The notes: a model not told the origin generated them from the letters alone. A DNA stretch of 64,000 nt from Ulota crispa (GCA_963920765.1 OY987250.1:8370001-8434000); one strand, 5' to 3'. Shown: positions 12,801 through 25,546, counted from the first letter of the stretch. A program made the numbers and translations.

Positions 12801-15800
12801 GCTATCAATTAGCTAAATATCCTATTTTTGCAGGTACGAGTAATTATTGTGAAGCTTGCAGATCGACTTCATAACATGAGGACTTTATCCCACATGCCCG
12901 CTCACAAACAGGTTTGTAAATGTATATTGATTTTTTGCATGTAAGAAAGTTTCTTATTTCTTGTGTAATCCTTTTTCTGATTTTTTTTCTGTTGTCACTA
13001 AAATCCAGAAATATATTGCTGGGGAGACGCTGCAAGTTTTTGCACCACTGGCGAAGTTACTGGGAATGTACCGGATTAAAGTAAGAACTCTGACGATGTG
13101 TGTTAACATTTCTGTAGTCTGAGATATCTTAGAGGCGTACTACACTACAGGAAAACTAGAGGGAAGGCAACGAAGCGGACCCTTGTCAGTGCTTTATTAT
13201 CGAAAGTGGCAACCAAACTAGAGCAATGGCAAACAAGTCCCTTTGTTTTCCATTTCAGCATGCTTTGATTATTCAACGTGGCACAAGAAAAGGTCACATA
13301 TAGAAGCAAGTGTTTATCTTGAAGACTCTAAATTTGAGAAATCTATGAAACTGGCTCAACTTGTTATAGTAAAATTTCTAAAAACGGGTTTGAAATTTGA
13401 AACAGTCGGAGCTGGAGGAGCTGTCGTTCATGTATGCCTACCCAGAGGAGCATGCTGAGATTAAGGAACGAGTTGAAGCACTTCGTAAGAAGCAAGAGGA
13501 CGTGGTTTTAGAGGTAATTTTGTAGTTATTTTGCACTCAATGCAAAAACAAACTGATTTATGAAGCTCTGAGTTATCTCAAACCTAACACCTCATCATAC
13601 TTGTTTGTGATAACGAACAGGCCAAAAAGGTTCTCCAGGAATCAGTGTCAAAGGATCGGTTTCTGGGGTATATGACGGCAGATATTAAAGTGACTACTCG
13701 CTCTAAAGAACTGTACAGGTAAAACTCATTACCCCTCACTCTCCTGTTTTATGCAGATATGCACCAAAATTTCTCTATCTATACTTTAAAAAATGGGTTT
13801 TCATGCATGAGAAAAAATGTTTGTCCGTGAAGCCAAAGGTTTCATGTGCCACGTCAAAAGAATTGATATCATGCAACCTCCACAACCGCATGAATGCAAT
13901 CTAGTGTACTAATTAGATGTTCATAGGCATAGTCTTATCCGGACAAAGCCTGGGTTTTTCAGCCACAAGTAAAGTGCTAGACCTTCTCTCATGGCGTGAA
14001 TATTCAATGTTTGAACAGTATTTTCAAAAAAGTGGGAGATCAAAAGATTTCAGGAGATGAGATTCGAGATATTGCACAGGTATGAACTAGAACCTTGGCG
14101 CCTTTGCTAGCATGTTTCATTTTATTTTTTGAGTTAAAAGTGGCTATTTTGTCAAATTTGTATGAATATTATTGCGAATTTGGCAGTTTGGTTGAATGTG
14201 GGTGTGTGCTGGTGCAGTTGAGGATTGTTTTGAAGTTAAAGCCAAGTGCATCTGTTGGCCAACTTTGTAATGTACAGCAGGTAAAGTAGTAACCTTTCTT
14301 TTCTTTCAGTTTATCTTTTCCTGTGGTTTATTTTACGATTGTTACTTAAAATGACTCTTGTTGTGTTTCTTTTGCAGGTTTGTTATCATGTTATGGGGCT
14401 AGTTCATGCGATGTGGCCTCCACTTCCTCAAACGGTACGTAGTTGCTTTTTTGTTACAGTATAAACATCAGTTTGTATTTGACCTTTTGTATTTCTTATG
14501 CTCTTAATGCTTGTGATAGTAGTCTAAACCACTCTTGGGATGAATTTTATGTGCACAGATGAAAGATTACATTGCCACACCGAAGCCTAATGGATATCAA
14601 AGTCTGCATACTACAGTTATCCCATTTGGCACACAGACGTACTTTCCTTTGGAGATTCAGGTAATAGGAATTGGTTATCGTTGTTGTTGAAGTTGGCCTT
14701 GCGTGGCCATGGTGTGGCTATCATGGCAGTAGAGATAATAGCTCTTTTAGTGTGGTTGTCATGTTATACTATTTTGTTAAATCCAGACCATGGGTAGGGT
14801 TTTCGATTCTTGCGCAAAAGTTCAAAAAGAGTAGGATTCAAAAACATTCAAACGGTCATTTCAAGAAATCTTTTTTAGACTCTGGTCAGTTTTTTAACAT
14901 TTGTAGAGGATTTCTTGTGTATATCAGTAATTTTTCTTTTCTTTTGGACAAGGATTTACTTAAATTATGGGGTTTTTTTGGTTGGCAGATTCGGACTGAG
15001 GAGATGGACAAACTTGCAGAATGGGGCATTGCGGCTTACCATAGCGGGAAATGGGTTACCGAACGTGAATCCGATGCCATGGGCCCTTTTGCGCGCAAAG
15101 GAGGAAACGGTTCTGCAGCTGGATTTTTAGCTTCAAACTCCGCAGCCAGTTGCTTAAACGACGCTGATATTGCCAGAAGGGTACGAAGACGGTCGAACTT
15201 GGGTTTTTAGTCATTTTGTCATTGTTTTTTCCTTTTTTAAAATGTCTGGATTTTGATTTTTCTCACTTTCTGTTTTGAAATGTATGTTTGGCAGGTGAGC
15301 TGGCTCAAGTCTATCCGAGATTGGCAAGAAGAGTTCGTGGGAAACATGTCATCAAGAGAGTTTGTTGACACAGTGACTGGTGATTTACTTTCGAGCAGAG
15401 TCTTTGTTTTCACTCCAAAAGGAGAGGTGATTACTTACTCCCCACCATTTTCAACCCTACAAACATAAGTTGATTTCGCTTTACAAATGTGCCGCTGTTC
15501 GTTTACTTCTTGTAATTATGTCCTATTTAACCTCTAAATGGCAAAAGTGACTACTTTTAATCTACAAGGTTTGAAATTAATCCTTTAGAAAGCTTTGAGG
15601 TAATACACATACATCAATGCAAAGAAGAAAAATTATGTCCTACATTTTTTAACAGTGTATGTATATTTTGAAAGTTACCATGACCAACTGCACCAGCTTC
15701 GAAAGTGAATTTTAACTTCAGTTTGGGCATCTTTGTGTTGCTGTTTCTCATTTTTTTAACTTACAAGTATTGTATCAGGTGAAGAATTTGCCGAAGGGAG

Positions 15801-18404
15801 CAACGGTTATTGACTATGCTTATCAGATCCACACGGACGTGGGAAACAAAATGGTAGCTGCAAAGGTTGGACCACAACTCCACCAGTTTTCTCTTCTTTT
15901 TTTCCTACTTTGTGCTGTTTAATGGATTCGTTTCTTAGTTGCTAGTACTTTTCTTTGAAGTACTTGAAAACGCAACTCAAATTAGGCATTTATGGCAGGT
16001 TAATGGCAAACTGGTTTCACCAACACACACCCTTGCCAACGCCGAGGTTGTGGAGATAGTAATTTATGATGTAAGAGCACCTTTTCTTCTTAGCCTCTTC
16101 CTTTCTATTGCAATATCACCGTAGCTCTTCAATATTCATGTTGCTGTGGGCAGATTCTTCTTTCATGTTGAACAACGTCTCAAAAATCATGCTTTGATGA
16201 TCTAATACAAGTGTAGATTCCCTGACTTTGACTGAACTTTTCTTACAATGTGGCAGGGTGTTTCCACTAAAAAGATATTCCAGTTACATAGGCAGTGGTT
16301 GCAATATGCGAAAACCCGAAGTGCTCGACACAAACTTACCAAGGTCAGCAAAATACACAACATTCTACAACTAGACATTCCTCCCTTAGACCTGCTGTAA
16401 CACTTTACTAGAGAAAAGAATATTCCTCTTTGGAAGCGCTCTTAGTTTTATTGTAGCCACTAACTGCTCACTAACAAGGTCTATTTTTTCGTAAACATAA
16501 GTTATGTAAGTTCAGTAGACCAAAATGTGCAGTTAATCTGGATACTGCTAATCACAAATAAAAAAACCTTTTACTGAATTTTACTTGCATGTTTGGAAGA
16601 ATTCCACCACACCTGGTGTGAAGATTTTGCAACATCTTGTCTTTAAATGTTATTGGACCCACATTTTGGTAGAATTTTTTGGGTGTTTTTTTACAGATTC
16701 TCACCTTCACGTTTATGATTATTTTTTTTGTACAGTTTTTGAAAGAGCAAGCAACATTGTCAGCAGAAGAGATAACAGCAGATACGGTGAATGATTTCAT
16801 TGCTGACCTGGACGAAGACGAGAGTGAAGAGTCAGACTCTTACTCCTCAGATGAGTCCTCCTCAACAAATGGGAAAGCGTTGGTTACAAGCAATGGTGAC
16901 GCTTCTCCTCGCAACGCCTTTCAGTTCGAGTTACCGAGATTTGTGCCCAAGGCCAACGGTGCCATTACAAACGGTGCTGCTATGAAACTGGCTGAAGACT
17001 TGGTATCCAAAATAGCCGGAGGGAATGGTTTTGCCAAATTCAAGGTCCGCTACATCCAAGACGAAGCCAGAGCTGGTATTGCAGCTTGGCAAACCGATAG
17101 GATAGCCTTGTGGCACAGCTCGGGAAGCGGCTCTGTTCAATGGTTCTGCGTTTGCTGTTACGACCGCAACAGTAATCTTCCTCTACCTAGCTTTTGCTTT
17201 TTTCTCATCAAACGCAATAAACTCGAAGCCTTTGCAATGGAAATATCTGAATTAATTCCTTTCAAATTCATTAAATTAGCAGGGTTTAGGCATGGCTAGG
17301 TGATCTACAACACCTCTGGGAAAGGAATCTGTACCAAATGATGGTTACCTTCATGATTGTACATTGATAAGAATTTGAGTTTAGTTGAAGAATTCGAAGT
17401 GGTGTAGCTATAGCTTGTGCTGTTGTCGGTACTATGTTGAACTTTGGAGTGTGATGTGCAGGTATGCTTGCAGAGGTTTCAGCAGCTCTTGTTGCAGCAG
17501 GAGTTCGAATAAGAGCTTGTGCGGTAAGTCTCTTCTCAAGCTTTTCCATTACTTTTAGAAATAGACCGTTTTCAGGAACTTGGATATCTAACTGGGGCGT
17601 AACCTTAAGAATGCTATTTTCCTATCTTTGGATTACGAGCAGATGTGCGAGCTTGCTGCTGTCGTTGTGTTGACCCAAATTTTCCTTCATCCAAATGTCA
17701 TAGAAAAGTTGTTTTTGTGAGCTGTTCAGCAATAACACTTGCCTAATCACAAATGCAAAATGGGTTTTAGTACAAGGTTGTGAATCAGTTCACGTTTGCA
17801 ATTGAAGGAGATGAAAAACTAAATAAAGAGAGATCTTTCAGCTAAGTTCTTTAGAAGCCCAAATGCTCCAAATCTGCATTCTCCCACCTACCAGGCACTT
17901 TTAGAACTCAAATGTGTGCTACTTTGGAATTGCAGGCTGAAACGGATACAGTGAAAGGACTTGGAGTAATGCTTTTCCACATTGAGGGTAGTGATGAGGA
18001 TTTGGTAAGCACGATACCTTTGGAAAGGAAAAATGGAAATATCAACCAATTTGAACTTTACAGTCTTTACCTTTGAAGATATCTCTTGCTGAAGACAATG
18101 GAGTAGTGATACTTTTGCTTAGACCTGTATCTTTATCTCATTTTTTATTTTATTTTGATAGGGAAGATTGCTTGATAGAAACAAGCCATGTGTAAAGTTT
18201 TAATATGAAGCCATTTTTTGTGTAGCTTTTAGTAATGGGATGTTGCTTTTGTGTCTTTTGCAGGTGGAGAGTTGTGCTAATGTAGGGTCGCTAGAAGGCA
18301 TGTTGGAGTGGTCGGTGGGGTGCAGTTGGCAGAAGCCACCGCATTTTCTAAGCTGGCCCAGCACCCAGACTCTCTTGAGTTGTTGGTACCCTCCTACTAT
18401 GTAA
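9865..18404 (+). CDS. RSH1: RelA/SpoT homologue RSH1, ppGpp hydrolase type
   Basis: Twenty-four exons keep frame: 9865-9944, 10588-10714, 11085-11243, 11367-11432, 12083-12175, 12387-12518, 12621-12722, 12834-12911, 13009-13080, 13406-13513, 13621-13718, 14019-14079, 14218-14280, 14378-14434, 14559-14660, 14989-15180, 15295-15426, 15779-15865, 15999-16070, 16257-16343, 16736-17171, 17462-17523, 17936-18004, 18264-18404. They give about 891 residues, close to the ~884 I recall for Arabidopsis RSH1. The order is an N-terminal extension (probable plastid targeting), the HD hydrolase (about 145-300), the pseudo-synthetase (about 385-530), TGS (about 560-627) and ACT (about 790-870). The hydrolase residues are present: His164, His188-Asp189 in LLHDTVED, and Asp263 in KLADRLHN. 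The Gly needed for (p)ppGpp synthesis appears replaced by Thr459 (TYFPLEIQIRT), so it should only degrade ppGpp. The first exon is inferred: joining 9944 to 10588 gives ECDALSCTCAWRSPRALSGF, which matches RSH1 N-termini as I recall them. Intron 6 starts with GC. Confidence 0.93.
10193..10484 (+). repeat. minisatellite of ~48-bp units in RSH1 intron 1
   Basis: About six degenerate units follow the pattern TGCCTTTGCCGGATTATTG, then TGCATTCTCGTCGGGATT, then GTAGAGGTTTC or AACGAGGTTTC. The array ends at GAATTGGCTTCGCCG. It lies between the proposed first coding exon and exon 2 of RSH1. If the first exon assignment is wrong, the array would sit in the 5' leader instead. Reading frames through it are chance products of the repeat. 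Confidence 0.8.
13143..13260. mobile_element. possible solo end of a CACTA element in RSH1 intron 9
   Basis: Intron 9 holds CACTACAGGAAAACTAGAGG starting at 13143. This is the usual form of a plant En/Spm terminal repeat (CACTACAAGAAAA-like). No opposite end with the reverse complement was found in the intron, so only one end or a decayed remnant is present. Confidence 0.45.
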
Positions 18405-20164
18405 CATTCTTGGACATCTCTTTTTCCTTATTTTTTAGATTTTAGCTAGTCAACATGATGTGTTGATGATGGTTGAGCTTCTTTTTTGTGAGGTAGAGTG
18501 CAACCCAAATTAGTTAGAAAGTTGTACGGTTGCGTGTTTTCTGTCTACCTCTGTGCATATTGCAGAAAGCCATGCTTGGTGGCCAAAGAGGAAGATGTGT
18601 TCTTTTTATAGGGATGTGTATGCCAAAGGCTGGGTTGACCTCCTGTGGCGTCTAGCTGCACAGTTACTGAATTTTATTTTTGAATTCAGCTTGTATCGTA
18701 TATCAAATTCACTTTCATCCCTTTTCCTCTTTGCAGGATTTCTCTCTGGTTGTTTTAGTGGCTTTTTTTTAGATGGGATTGAGCTTTGGGATTGTGCTGG
18801 AAGCAAAACGTGTTGGCGAAGGGCGGCCTTTGCAATTCGTAACTCAATGTTGACTACTTCGAGCAAGATATGATGGATTTGCACACCTCTGCAAAGAATC
18901 TCGTTTTTACCTTGATTGACCCATATGCTTAAGAAGGTTGCGGAGAGTTTAACAGCACTTGGATGGATGGATGAAAGATGGTAGAATTAGGTTGAGCTAT
19001 GGCTACTAAACATCTTGGATTTTAAATACATGGATTAAACTAACCAAACTTGGTCAATTCAATGTCCTAAGGTAGATCGAGGTCATATTTTCAAACTGCA
19101 TTGCAAGGTTCTTTCCTTATGTTCTTGAAAAAAGCCTAGGTTTTTTCTCTCCCCTTAAACAGTGAGGTGGATGGGAAACGTCCGCTGGTTATTAAAAAAC
19201 ACTCGGTACGATGGAGAAACTGATTCTCATCTGGGTTTTTTGAGAAGTGATCGTGAAGACATGATCTATTATGGAAGGCAAAAAAAAACCCAAGTTGTGA
19301 GGTGAGAAGATTCGGAGACACGGTATTAAGTCCCATGTTGCATGTCTTGCAATTTTCAAGAGGTTGGCATGCACTATTGTCTTTTGCAACGTTTGGAAAT
19401 AATAGTATAATGGTTAGAGCATCCTCAATTGGGCATGTATATAGATTTTGTAATGGCACTCTCACATTGGGTCCTAACTTGAGAACTACAAACTTGGTAC
19501 AATGCACCTTGCAAGTGGGACATGATCTTAAAAGGGATAACAAAACCTAGCCTATACCTCGTAGTTTCAGCGGCCCTCAAGAGTCTTTCAAAATGCTTTG
19601 TATATTGTTGTCAAAGAAATATGACTACTTTGTAAGTCAAAAGTAGAGATCTTGTTAACAAAAGCCTAATAGAAAAAGTTTACACCTCTCACTACCAGTG
19701 TGCATTGGGTTGGAGGAGCTAGTGTGCCATTTGCGTCAGTTGTGGCTTGCACTAGTTGAGCCCATGCAATAAAGCTCAATAATCATTGTCAGCTGAACTT
19801 GATGCACGTTTTGGACCAAGAATGCCCTTAGGCACTTACCACACCATTGTAGAGGATTGTAGAGGTGCAATCATAGTCATGGTGACCAACCCAACATTTA
19901 AGGGTTAAAGAATGCTACAAAGACATGTGGGTTTGGTGGAGCTACATTTCATCACTCACTTAGGTTATAGATCAAAAGACTAACACTAAGTTACGTTCAT
20001 GTAGTTCTTACTTCCAAATTTGGTGATTATATCATCATTTTTTCAAAACAACAGATCTACGGTATAGAACTAGTTTTTGAGCACCAAAAGTAAAGAATTA
20101 TTTGAAACGACACAATCTGGATTTCAATTTCCTGCAATAAGACACCCTTGTTTGATCCAAATAC
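18405..20164. other. intergenic, no gene recognised
   Basis: This holds the RSH1 3' untranslated region at its left edge. The short frames in the stretch (for example 18553-18873 on the plus strand and 19136-19543 on the minus strand) show no domain or splice-linked continuation. I see no other structure. Confidence 0.5.
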
Positions 20165-20339
20165 TAAGGTAAGAGGCTTGAATTCCGTTCAAGCTCTAAT
20201 TGCACGTTCCCTATTTAAGAATCATTGACATGTTCCTTCAAATATCTATTACTATTATTGATGAGTTAGGTAGGCTTACACTCATTCCTAGATAGGGAAT
20301 GTAATTAGAGCCCAAACAAAATCCAAGCCTCCTACCTTA
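20165..20339. mobile_element. short hairpin MITE, TAAGGTA family (copy A1)
   Basis: The left end TAAGGTAAGAGGCTTG is matched by the inverted right end CAAGCCTCCTACCTTA. The similarity continues inward through CTCTAATT and TTCCCTAT, so each arm is about 55 bp. There is no coding capacity. The terminal TAAGGTA is shared with the elements at 21720, 22891, 41400 and 58007. Confidence 0.7.
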
Positions 20340-20725
20340 CTTAACATGATGATCAATCAAAGGAGAACATGTTGAAGCACATTTGGTACCAAATTCTTGA
20401 GGTTAGAAGGCACCCTTGTTTATGCTTTCAAGAATGACATGCAACTTTACTTTGACAAAGTGGCTGTAAGCATAGTTGGACTTACCAACCTCCTACTTTC
20501 AAATTGCACAAGGAACTCATGCATAGTTATCGAAGTTTGATCCCAACAGAATTAAATTTTGTATCTAAAGATCTCTCCAGAGTTCTGAAAATTTTCCACA
20601 AAAAAAAACAAAAACCCTTGCACCTGATTAATGATATAAGGTACAATCTCCAACTACCTAAAATTTTGTGAAACGTACATTATTGTTGGGAAGCTTTGAA
20701 GAAACTCATCATGAGGATGACCTAA

Positions 20726-21046
20726 TAGAAAATAGGGAATATTTCATGGATACCTCTGAAGTTCGCAATAGTTTCATAGATACTCCTGCTTTTGCAGAAA
20801 TTACACAAATACTCTTGGATCATAACTTTTAGGCATTTATTTGTTGTGCTTGTACTTTCTTCATGACCAATATTAAAGAAAGGAATGTAATGAAACAAAA
20901 AAGAAGCAACGTGCATATAAAGGAAGAAGGGAAATGGTATGCACAACAAAACAAATGCCTGAAAATTATGATCCAAGGGTATCTGTGTAATTTCTGAAAA
21001 TGCAAGGTATCTTCAGGAATATCCATGAAATTTTCCCTAGAAAATA
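20726..21046. mobile_element. ~320-bp hairpin MITE, separate family
   Basis: The two arms are inverted copies of about 100 bp each. The left arm reads TTTCATGGATAC, then AGAAATTACACAAATACTC, TTGGATCATAA and TTTGTTGTGC. The right arm reads the reverse complement in the same order, ending ATCCATGAAATTTTCCC. The ends lack the TAAGGTA motif. No coding capacity. Confidence 0.7.
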
Positions 21047-21719
21047 CAATTCATCACAAATTGACGCAGCTTCAACCACGAGTCGGCCAGTTGAACCATT
21101 GCCTTGCCCTCCTGAACTTACAATTGAAAAACACACCGGTCTACAAAATGTTTTACCAGACAATTAACACACAACTCCTTAATAGAACACAATTGTGCCA
21201 TCACTTAAGCGTTTCTATAGACAATAAGGTAGTATGTTCACCCAAAAACCATCATTTTAAGGGCTGATTTGCCTTTTCATGGGCTTTCAAGATATGAAGG
21301 TTTTTTGTCTGATTTTCCGACAAACAGAAATGAATGCCAAATGTGTTACAATTTTTTTCATGTGTTTCGAAGCATTATTGAATTGTTCATGATTTTTCAA
21401 AGTTTTTTGTAGTAGACACCTATTTGTGATTCTAGATCTTTCATGAATCATTCCGAGATAGTGAGCATTTGCCCAAAGGTCTTGTCTTTTCGGAAGAATC
21501 TTGTTCCCACTAGCTTACGACCTAGTTGAGTTTTATTAGAACTTAATGAGAATTTATTCTATTCCCTGGTTAGATTTTTGGATGTGAGATTTACTCCATG
21601 AGGAACAATACAAACATAGATGAATATCATCACAACCTCTTTTCCCATGTTGTTAGGAATGCTTAACGCCATTTTGCCCAACTAGCACCTTTTTTGCCAT
21701 TGGCAAGTAGTGTGGTCAA

Positions 21720-22112
21720 TAAGGTAGGAGCACCCAAATGCACCACTAGCTATTTAGCGACACCTAAAATTAAACCTAAAGTAGCCACTCTTGCACCCAA
21801 ACAAGACACGCATGCACCCAAACCAAACACGCAAATTAACATAAGAGAACAAAAATTGTATAAGCGGCGGTTTGTGATTGGGTGTGACATGGTCTTTTTA
21901 CTGTCACTTTTTTGGGGGTCTAGTGTTTACAATAGGTAAGTCTAGGGAGTTGCCTTCAACAATTCATAATTTATTAATATGATCTCAAAAAATTCCAAAA
22001 ACAATTTTCCGTGCATTTGTACCCATTTCCTATCAACCACTTCCATTACATTCTCAGAAGACCCTCCCAATTACCACATCTAAGGTAAGTGTTGCATTTG
22101 GGTGCTTCCTTA
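21720..22112. mobile_element. MITE, TAAGGTA family (copy A3, 393 bp)
   Basis: The left end TAAGGTAGGAGCACCCAAAT is matched by the inverted right end ATTTGGGTGCTTCCTTA. Length and ends agree with the copies at 41400-41791 (392 bp) and 58007-58409 (403 bp). TA at both outermost positions is compatible with a TA target duplication. No transposase is encoded. Confidence 0.7.
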
Positions 22113-22558
22113 CTAGGTGTTTTTGAGCAGCAAAGCTTATACCCATTCATATTAAGTTCATCCTAAGTCCTTGAACCTCTTGCACTCATTTGGGAAGAAA
22201 CCATCCCTATCAAGGTTCAAGAGTAGACTGAGAGGAGAAACCAAGTGTGATTGGCTCTTGCAATAAAATACACCTTTTTTTCTATGACTTGACGAGGTCT
22301 GTTCAAGGACCACTTCATATCCATTTTTGAGGTACCTATGACACGCTTTACACGAAAGGGTCGCATTTAGAGCATACTTCTACCTTAGTGCTGCAAAAAA
22401 TACATGAACTGTGTCAACTTTTTACTTCCCATGCGCAAGCTTGGACTCTAACAGTTGCTGGATTCCATATTATCAATGTGATCAAATTCAGAGTTTTCAG
22501 AAACCTTAACACCTAAATCTATGAAATCTATCATTACCATCGACTCTTTAGTTCGTTT

Positions 22559-25546
22559 TTATAAACCAGAATCTGCAGGAGCAAAACAGCGAGCATGCCG
22601 AGCTTGTAGCCACGGAGGAAGAGGAACTCTTGGAGGAGGTGGCGTCGCTGCTGGTTTCGACTCCCGCAGCTCATTAGGCCGGTCAACAAACCTACAAAAT
22701 CAAATAATTAGACATACTTTGGCAAGAACCCTAAACACAAGTTGTACACTAAATATTGCATTTAGGTTGCCTTAACAATTAGGTTGCGTTACTCTGAAAA
22801 GTTCTCTCATGACTTGTTGCTTGGTCACTTGGAAGTGCATGCAACTCTCTAAATATTAGGATTTCCCATGGTTTACAACCTGAAAGCCGCTAAGGTAAGT
22901 ATACCCAATCCCAATCATGAACCTAATGCCGTCACTATGTATACAAAGTGTTCAATTTAGAATTCAAATCTGGGTGCACCATAGATAGCTTATCTTCTGT
23001 GATACAAAAGATAAGATATCTATGGTATACCTAGATTTGAGTTCTAAATTGAACACATTGTGTACATAGCGACAACATTAGGTTCATGATCGGGATTGGG
23101 TATACTTACCTTAGTTTGTTTTCCCGTAGCGTTGTTGTTGCCTAGGCCCTTTAAAAATTTGTTTACTGCGTTATTAATGAAAATTACCGAGTATTTATAT
23201 AGTGTAAAATATTAAGAAATTATTGTGGGGCAACCAAAACGCAATATTCATTGTATATTCATCATAGAAACAAATAGACGGCTATGGTGTTTCCATGTTT
23301 CACCACTGATACATTCCTTGGTTACATCGAGAAGCGCAAATTATTATGAGCTACACTAAAACTTTACGTAGTTTTTGTAACATTGCAAATATCCTATTAT
23401 ACGAAGGATTGTAATGTACACGAATTTATATCACTGCGTTTTGTTTCAGGTAAGTCACATAAGGAACTTAGGGTTACAGGTAAACAAGCCATATCAGAAT
23501 TAGATTAGGCAAATCTCACTGCACATTTTTGATGTACCGAAAGAAGGATAAAGGCTTGAAAAATATATAGCAATAGTGTGCATTCAAAGTAAAAGGTTTG
23601 AAAAAGAGAGTTACGGTACTCACTCGATATAAGCCATTGGAGCTGCGTCTCCTTGCCTGACTCGGGTAGCCAGCACCCGAGTGTACCCGCCTGCTCTATC
23701 CCTGAAAATGAAAGGAAAACATTGTCGTGTATTTTAGTAATTTGAGCAGGATCAAGTAATCAGCACATCTAAATTTGTGAGAAAGTTAGATTTCTAGTGT
23801 AAACAGGAGTAGGCCTCTAATATTTACAGTTGACCAATAACATCACATACTTACAGAAAATTAGAAGTAAAAATTGGCCATTGATCTAAGCGTTGTATCT
23901 TTTAAAGAATGGAGAAAATAGAACATTTGATAAGAATGATAATGACATAATAAATGTTAAAAAGATGGATTGCTTGTCAATACTTAAAAAATCCTCAAAA
24001 AAAGCAATGCGCTATTTGAAGATGAAAACATTTGTACATGAGCTCACATCTTCATTAGCAACAAAGAAAACAACATATGTTGTAAAATGACTGGTTTTAG
24101 GGCTGCAAATGCAGTGATATGAAAACAAAGCTATTTCTAAATTCCCGACTCATGTAGTAGTAAAGTACAAAGATGATTAAGAAGTACGGTGATGGTGTTT
24201 CAAGGATACCCATGAACATCCACAAAAATGATCGAGAATGTTCTAGAATGTTCGAGAATATTCTGCAAGCAGACTTACTTGTAACGAAACGCTAATTCTG
24301 CAAACACTTTATGCAGGTTTTCATCCCCATGGATTACTGAGGCAGCTCTTCGCCGAGCAGCCAGAGTGCCCTACAGAAGCAACAACAAAAGCTTGATTTG
24401 AGCAGAATCAACAAACATTATAATCCTAAATTACAGCCAAAACAATTCAACGAAATCTGAAGAAAATTTCGTTAATGAAAATACTTGCATTCAATGGCTT
24501 AATTCACCTTACCTCTTTTCCAAGTTGCACCATGTTATCTGCCACTCTCCTCAACTCCTTCGCCTGCCACATCCAGTCACGATCAGAACTTCACTACTTT
24601 CTTACCACAGTAATTTGATCGAAAAAGCTATCCACAAAAATACTACTCCCTCTGTCCCTCTAAAAACGTCCAATCAGACACATTTCTTGTACCACTAAAA
24701 AACTCCCTTTTGCTGATTTCAAATGCTGGGAACGCATTTGCCATGTTCAATGATATCATGGGAGCAAGTTAAGCAATTAGGGAGCATTCCTGTCCTAGCA
24801 AGCTTGGCTTTACCCATATGAGGTACCATTGTTGCTACTACTCTTCAAATCATCAATAATAAGGAGCTAGCAACACGCACAAAAATGGTACTTTTTGCAT
24901 GGAATTTGAGTGCCCAAACGACAACATGAAAACTGGAGATATTGCATACATTTAGTAGATGGTATATTGATTATAAGAATGCATGTGTCACTAGCACAAA
25001 GGCTAAAAACACAGTTAATCCTTTGCAAGGAAGCTTTTTGTACGTTTTTAGAGAAACAGAGGGAGTACAAAGTATGAACTACGTTTCTTCATAACCTAAA
25101 ACACAATGCGAATTATAGCGTCACTAGGTTAATGCATTGCAGCAGCTCTGTCACTTTCAAATTAAGGCTTGAACGGAGTGTGTAGAAGCATAATCAATGC
25201 ACAAGACCTTGAAACCTAACATTGTAGGCCAAAAATCAAACATAGAAATCCTAGAATCTGCAAGAAAGCTCGAAAAGCTCTAGAAATAAATCAAAAAATT
25301 CCACGTGCTGACCTTGGGAACGGTGGTCTCGATGCGCTCATGCTGCACCAACTGTGACACGAGATTCCTGCCTCATCAAAACAGCATCGGGGTTACAGAA
25401 AGAGCAAATTTTCTGTGCGATGAGAATGGCGAAGCGAGAAAGCTGAGAGTTTTAGAGATTTGAATTGAACGTGTAACTTACCGAAGGAGCGCCCAGCGAT
25501 GGGCGGAAGTGCGGCCAAGCTTGCGCATGGAGTGGCGGTGCTTCAT
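22559..25546 (-). CDS. MRPL17: mitochondrial large-subunit ribosomal protein bL17m
   Basis: Six exons on the minus strand (25546-25482, 25367-25313, 24563-24513, 24370-24279, 23701-23624, 22691-22559) join in frame to 157 residues ending TAA. All introns are GT-AG. The protein opens [20 protein letters not shown] and continues with [20 protein letters not shown], the bL17 signature, then [20 protein letters not shown] and [20 protein letters not shown]. bL17 sits at the peptide exit side of the large ribosomal subunit. There is no long transit peptide. The short N-terminus and the proline-rich C-terminal tail match the ~160-residue plant mitochondrial form as I recall it, not the longer plastid form. 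The last intron (22692-23623) contains two nested MITEs and the fourth (23702-24278) a heat-shock-element-like array. A telo-box-like motif lies about 135 bp upstream of the start. Confidence 0.93.
22746..23255. mobile_element. MITE T3 in bL17m last intron, carrying a nested MITE
   Basis: The left end ATATTGCATTTAGGTTGCC is matched by the inverted right end GGCAACCAAAACGCAATATT. With the inner element (22891-23113) removed it would be about 285 bp, close to the 296-bp relative at 56037-56332. It lies wholly within intron sequence. Confidence 0.6.
22891..23113. mobile_element. hairpin MITE, TAAGGTA family (copy A4), nested in T3
   Basis: This is a near-complete inverted repeat of about 100 bp per arm. 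The ends are TAAGGTAAGTATACCCAATC and its reverse complement, followed by matching inner segments (TGAACCTAATG, TTCAATTTAGAA, ATAGAT, AAGATAAG). The terminal AAGGTAAGTAT is a consensus 5' splice site and, because the element is inverted, is presented on both strands. Confidence 0.8.
24235..24264. promoter_or_regulatory. heat-shock-element-like array, six contiguous 5-bp units
   Basis: The 30 bases read AGAAT GTTCT AGAAT GTTCG AGAAT ATTCT, six perfect alternating nGAAn/nTTCn units in correct phase, the form bound by HSF trimers. It lies in intron 4 of bL17m, about 9 bases past the donor site in the direction of transcription. Whether it is functional is unknown. Confidence 0.55.

Noticed and set aside
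18553-18884. Opposed ~100-codon frames after RSH1
   Set aside because: They follow the RSH1 stop at 18402, mirror each other on both strands, and have no domain or conserved motif.
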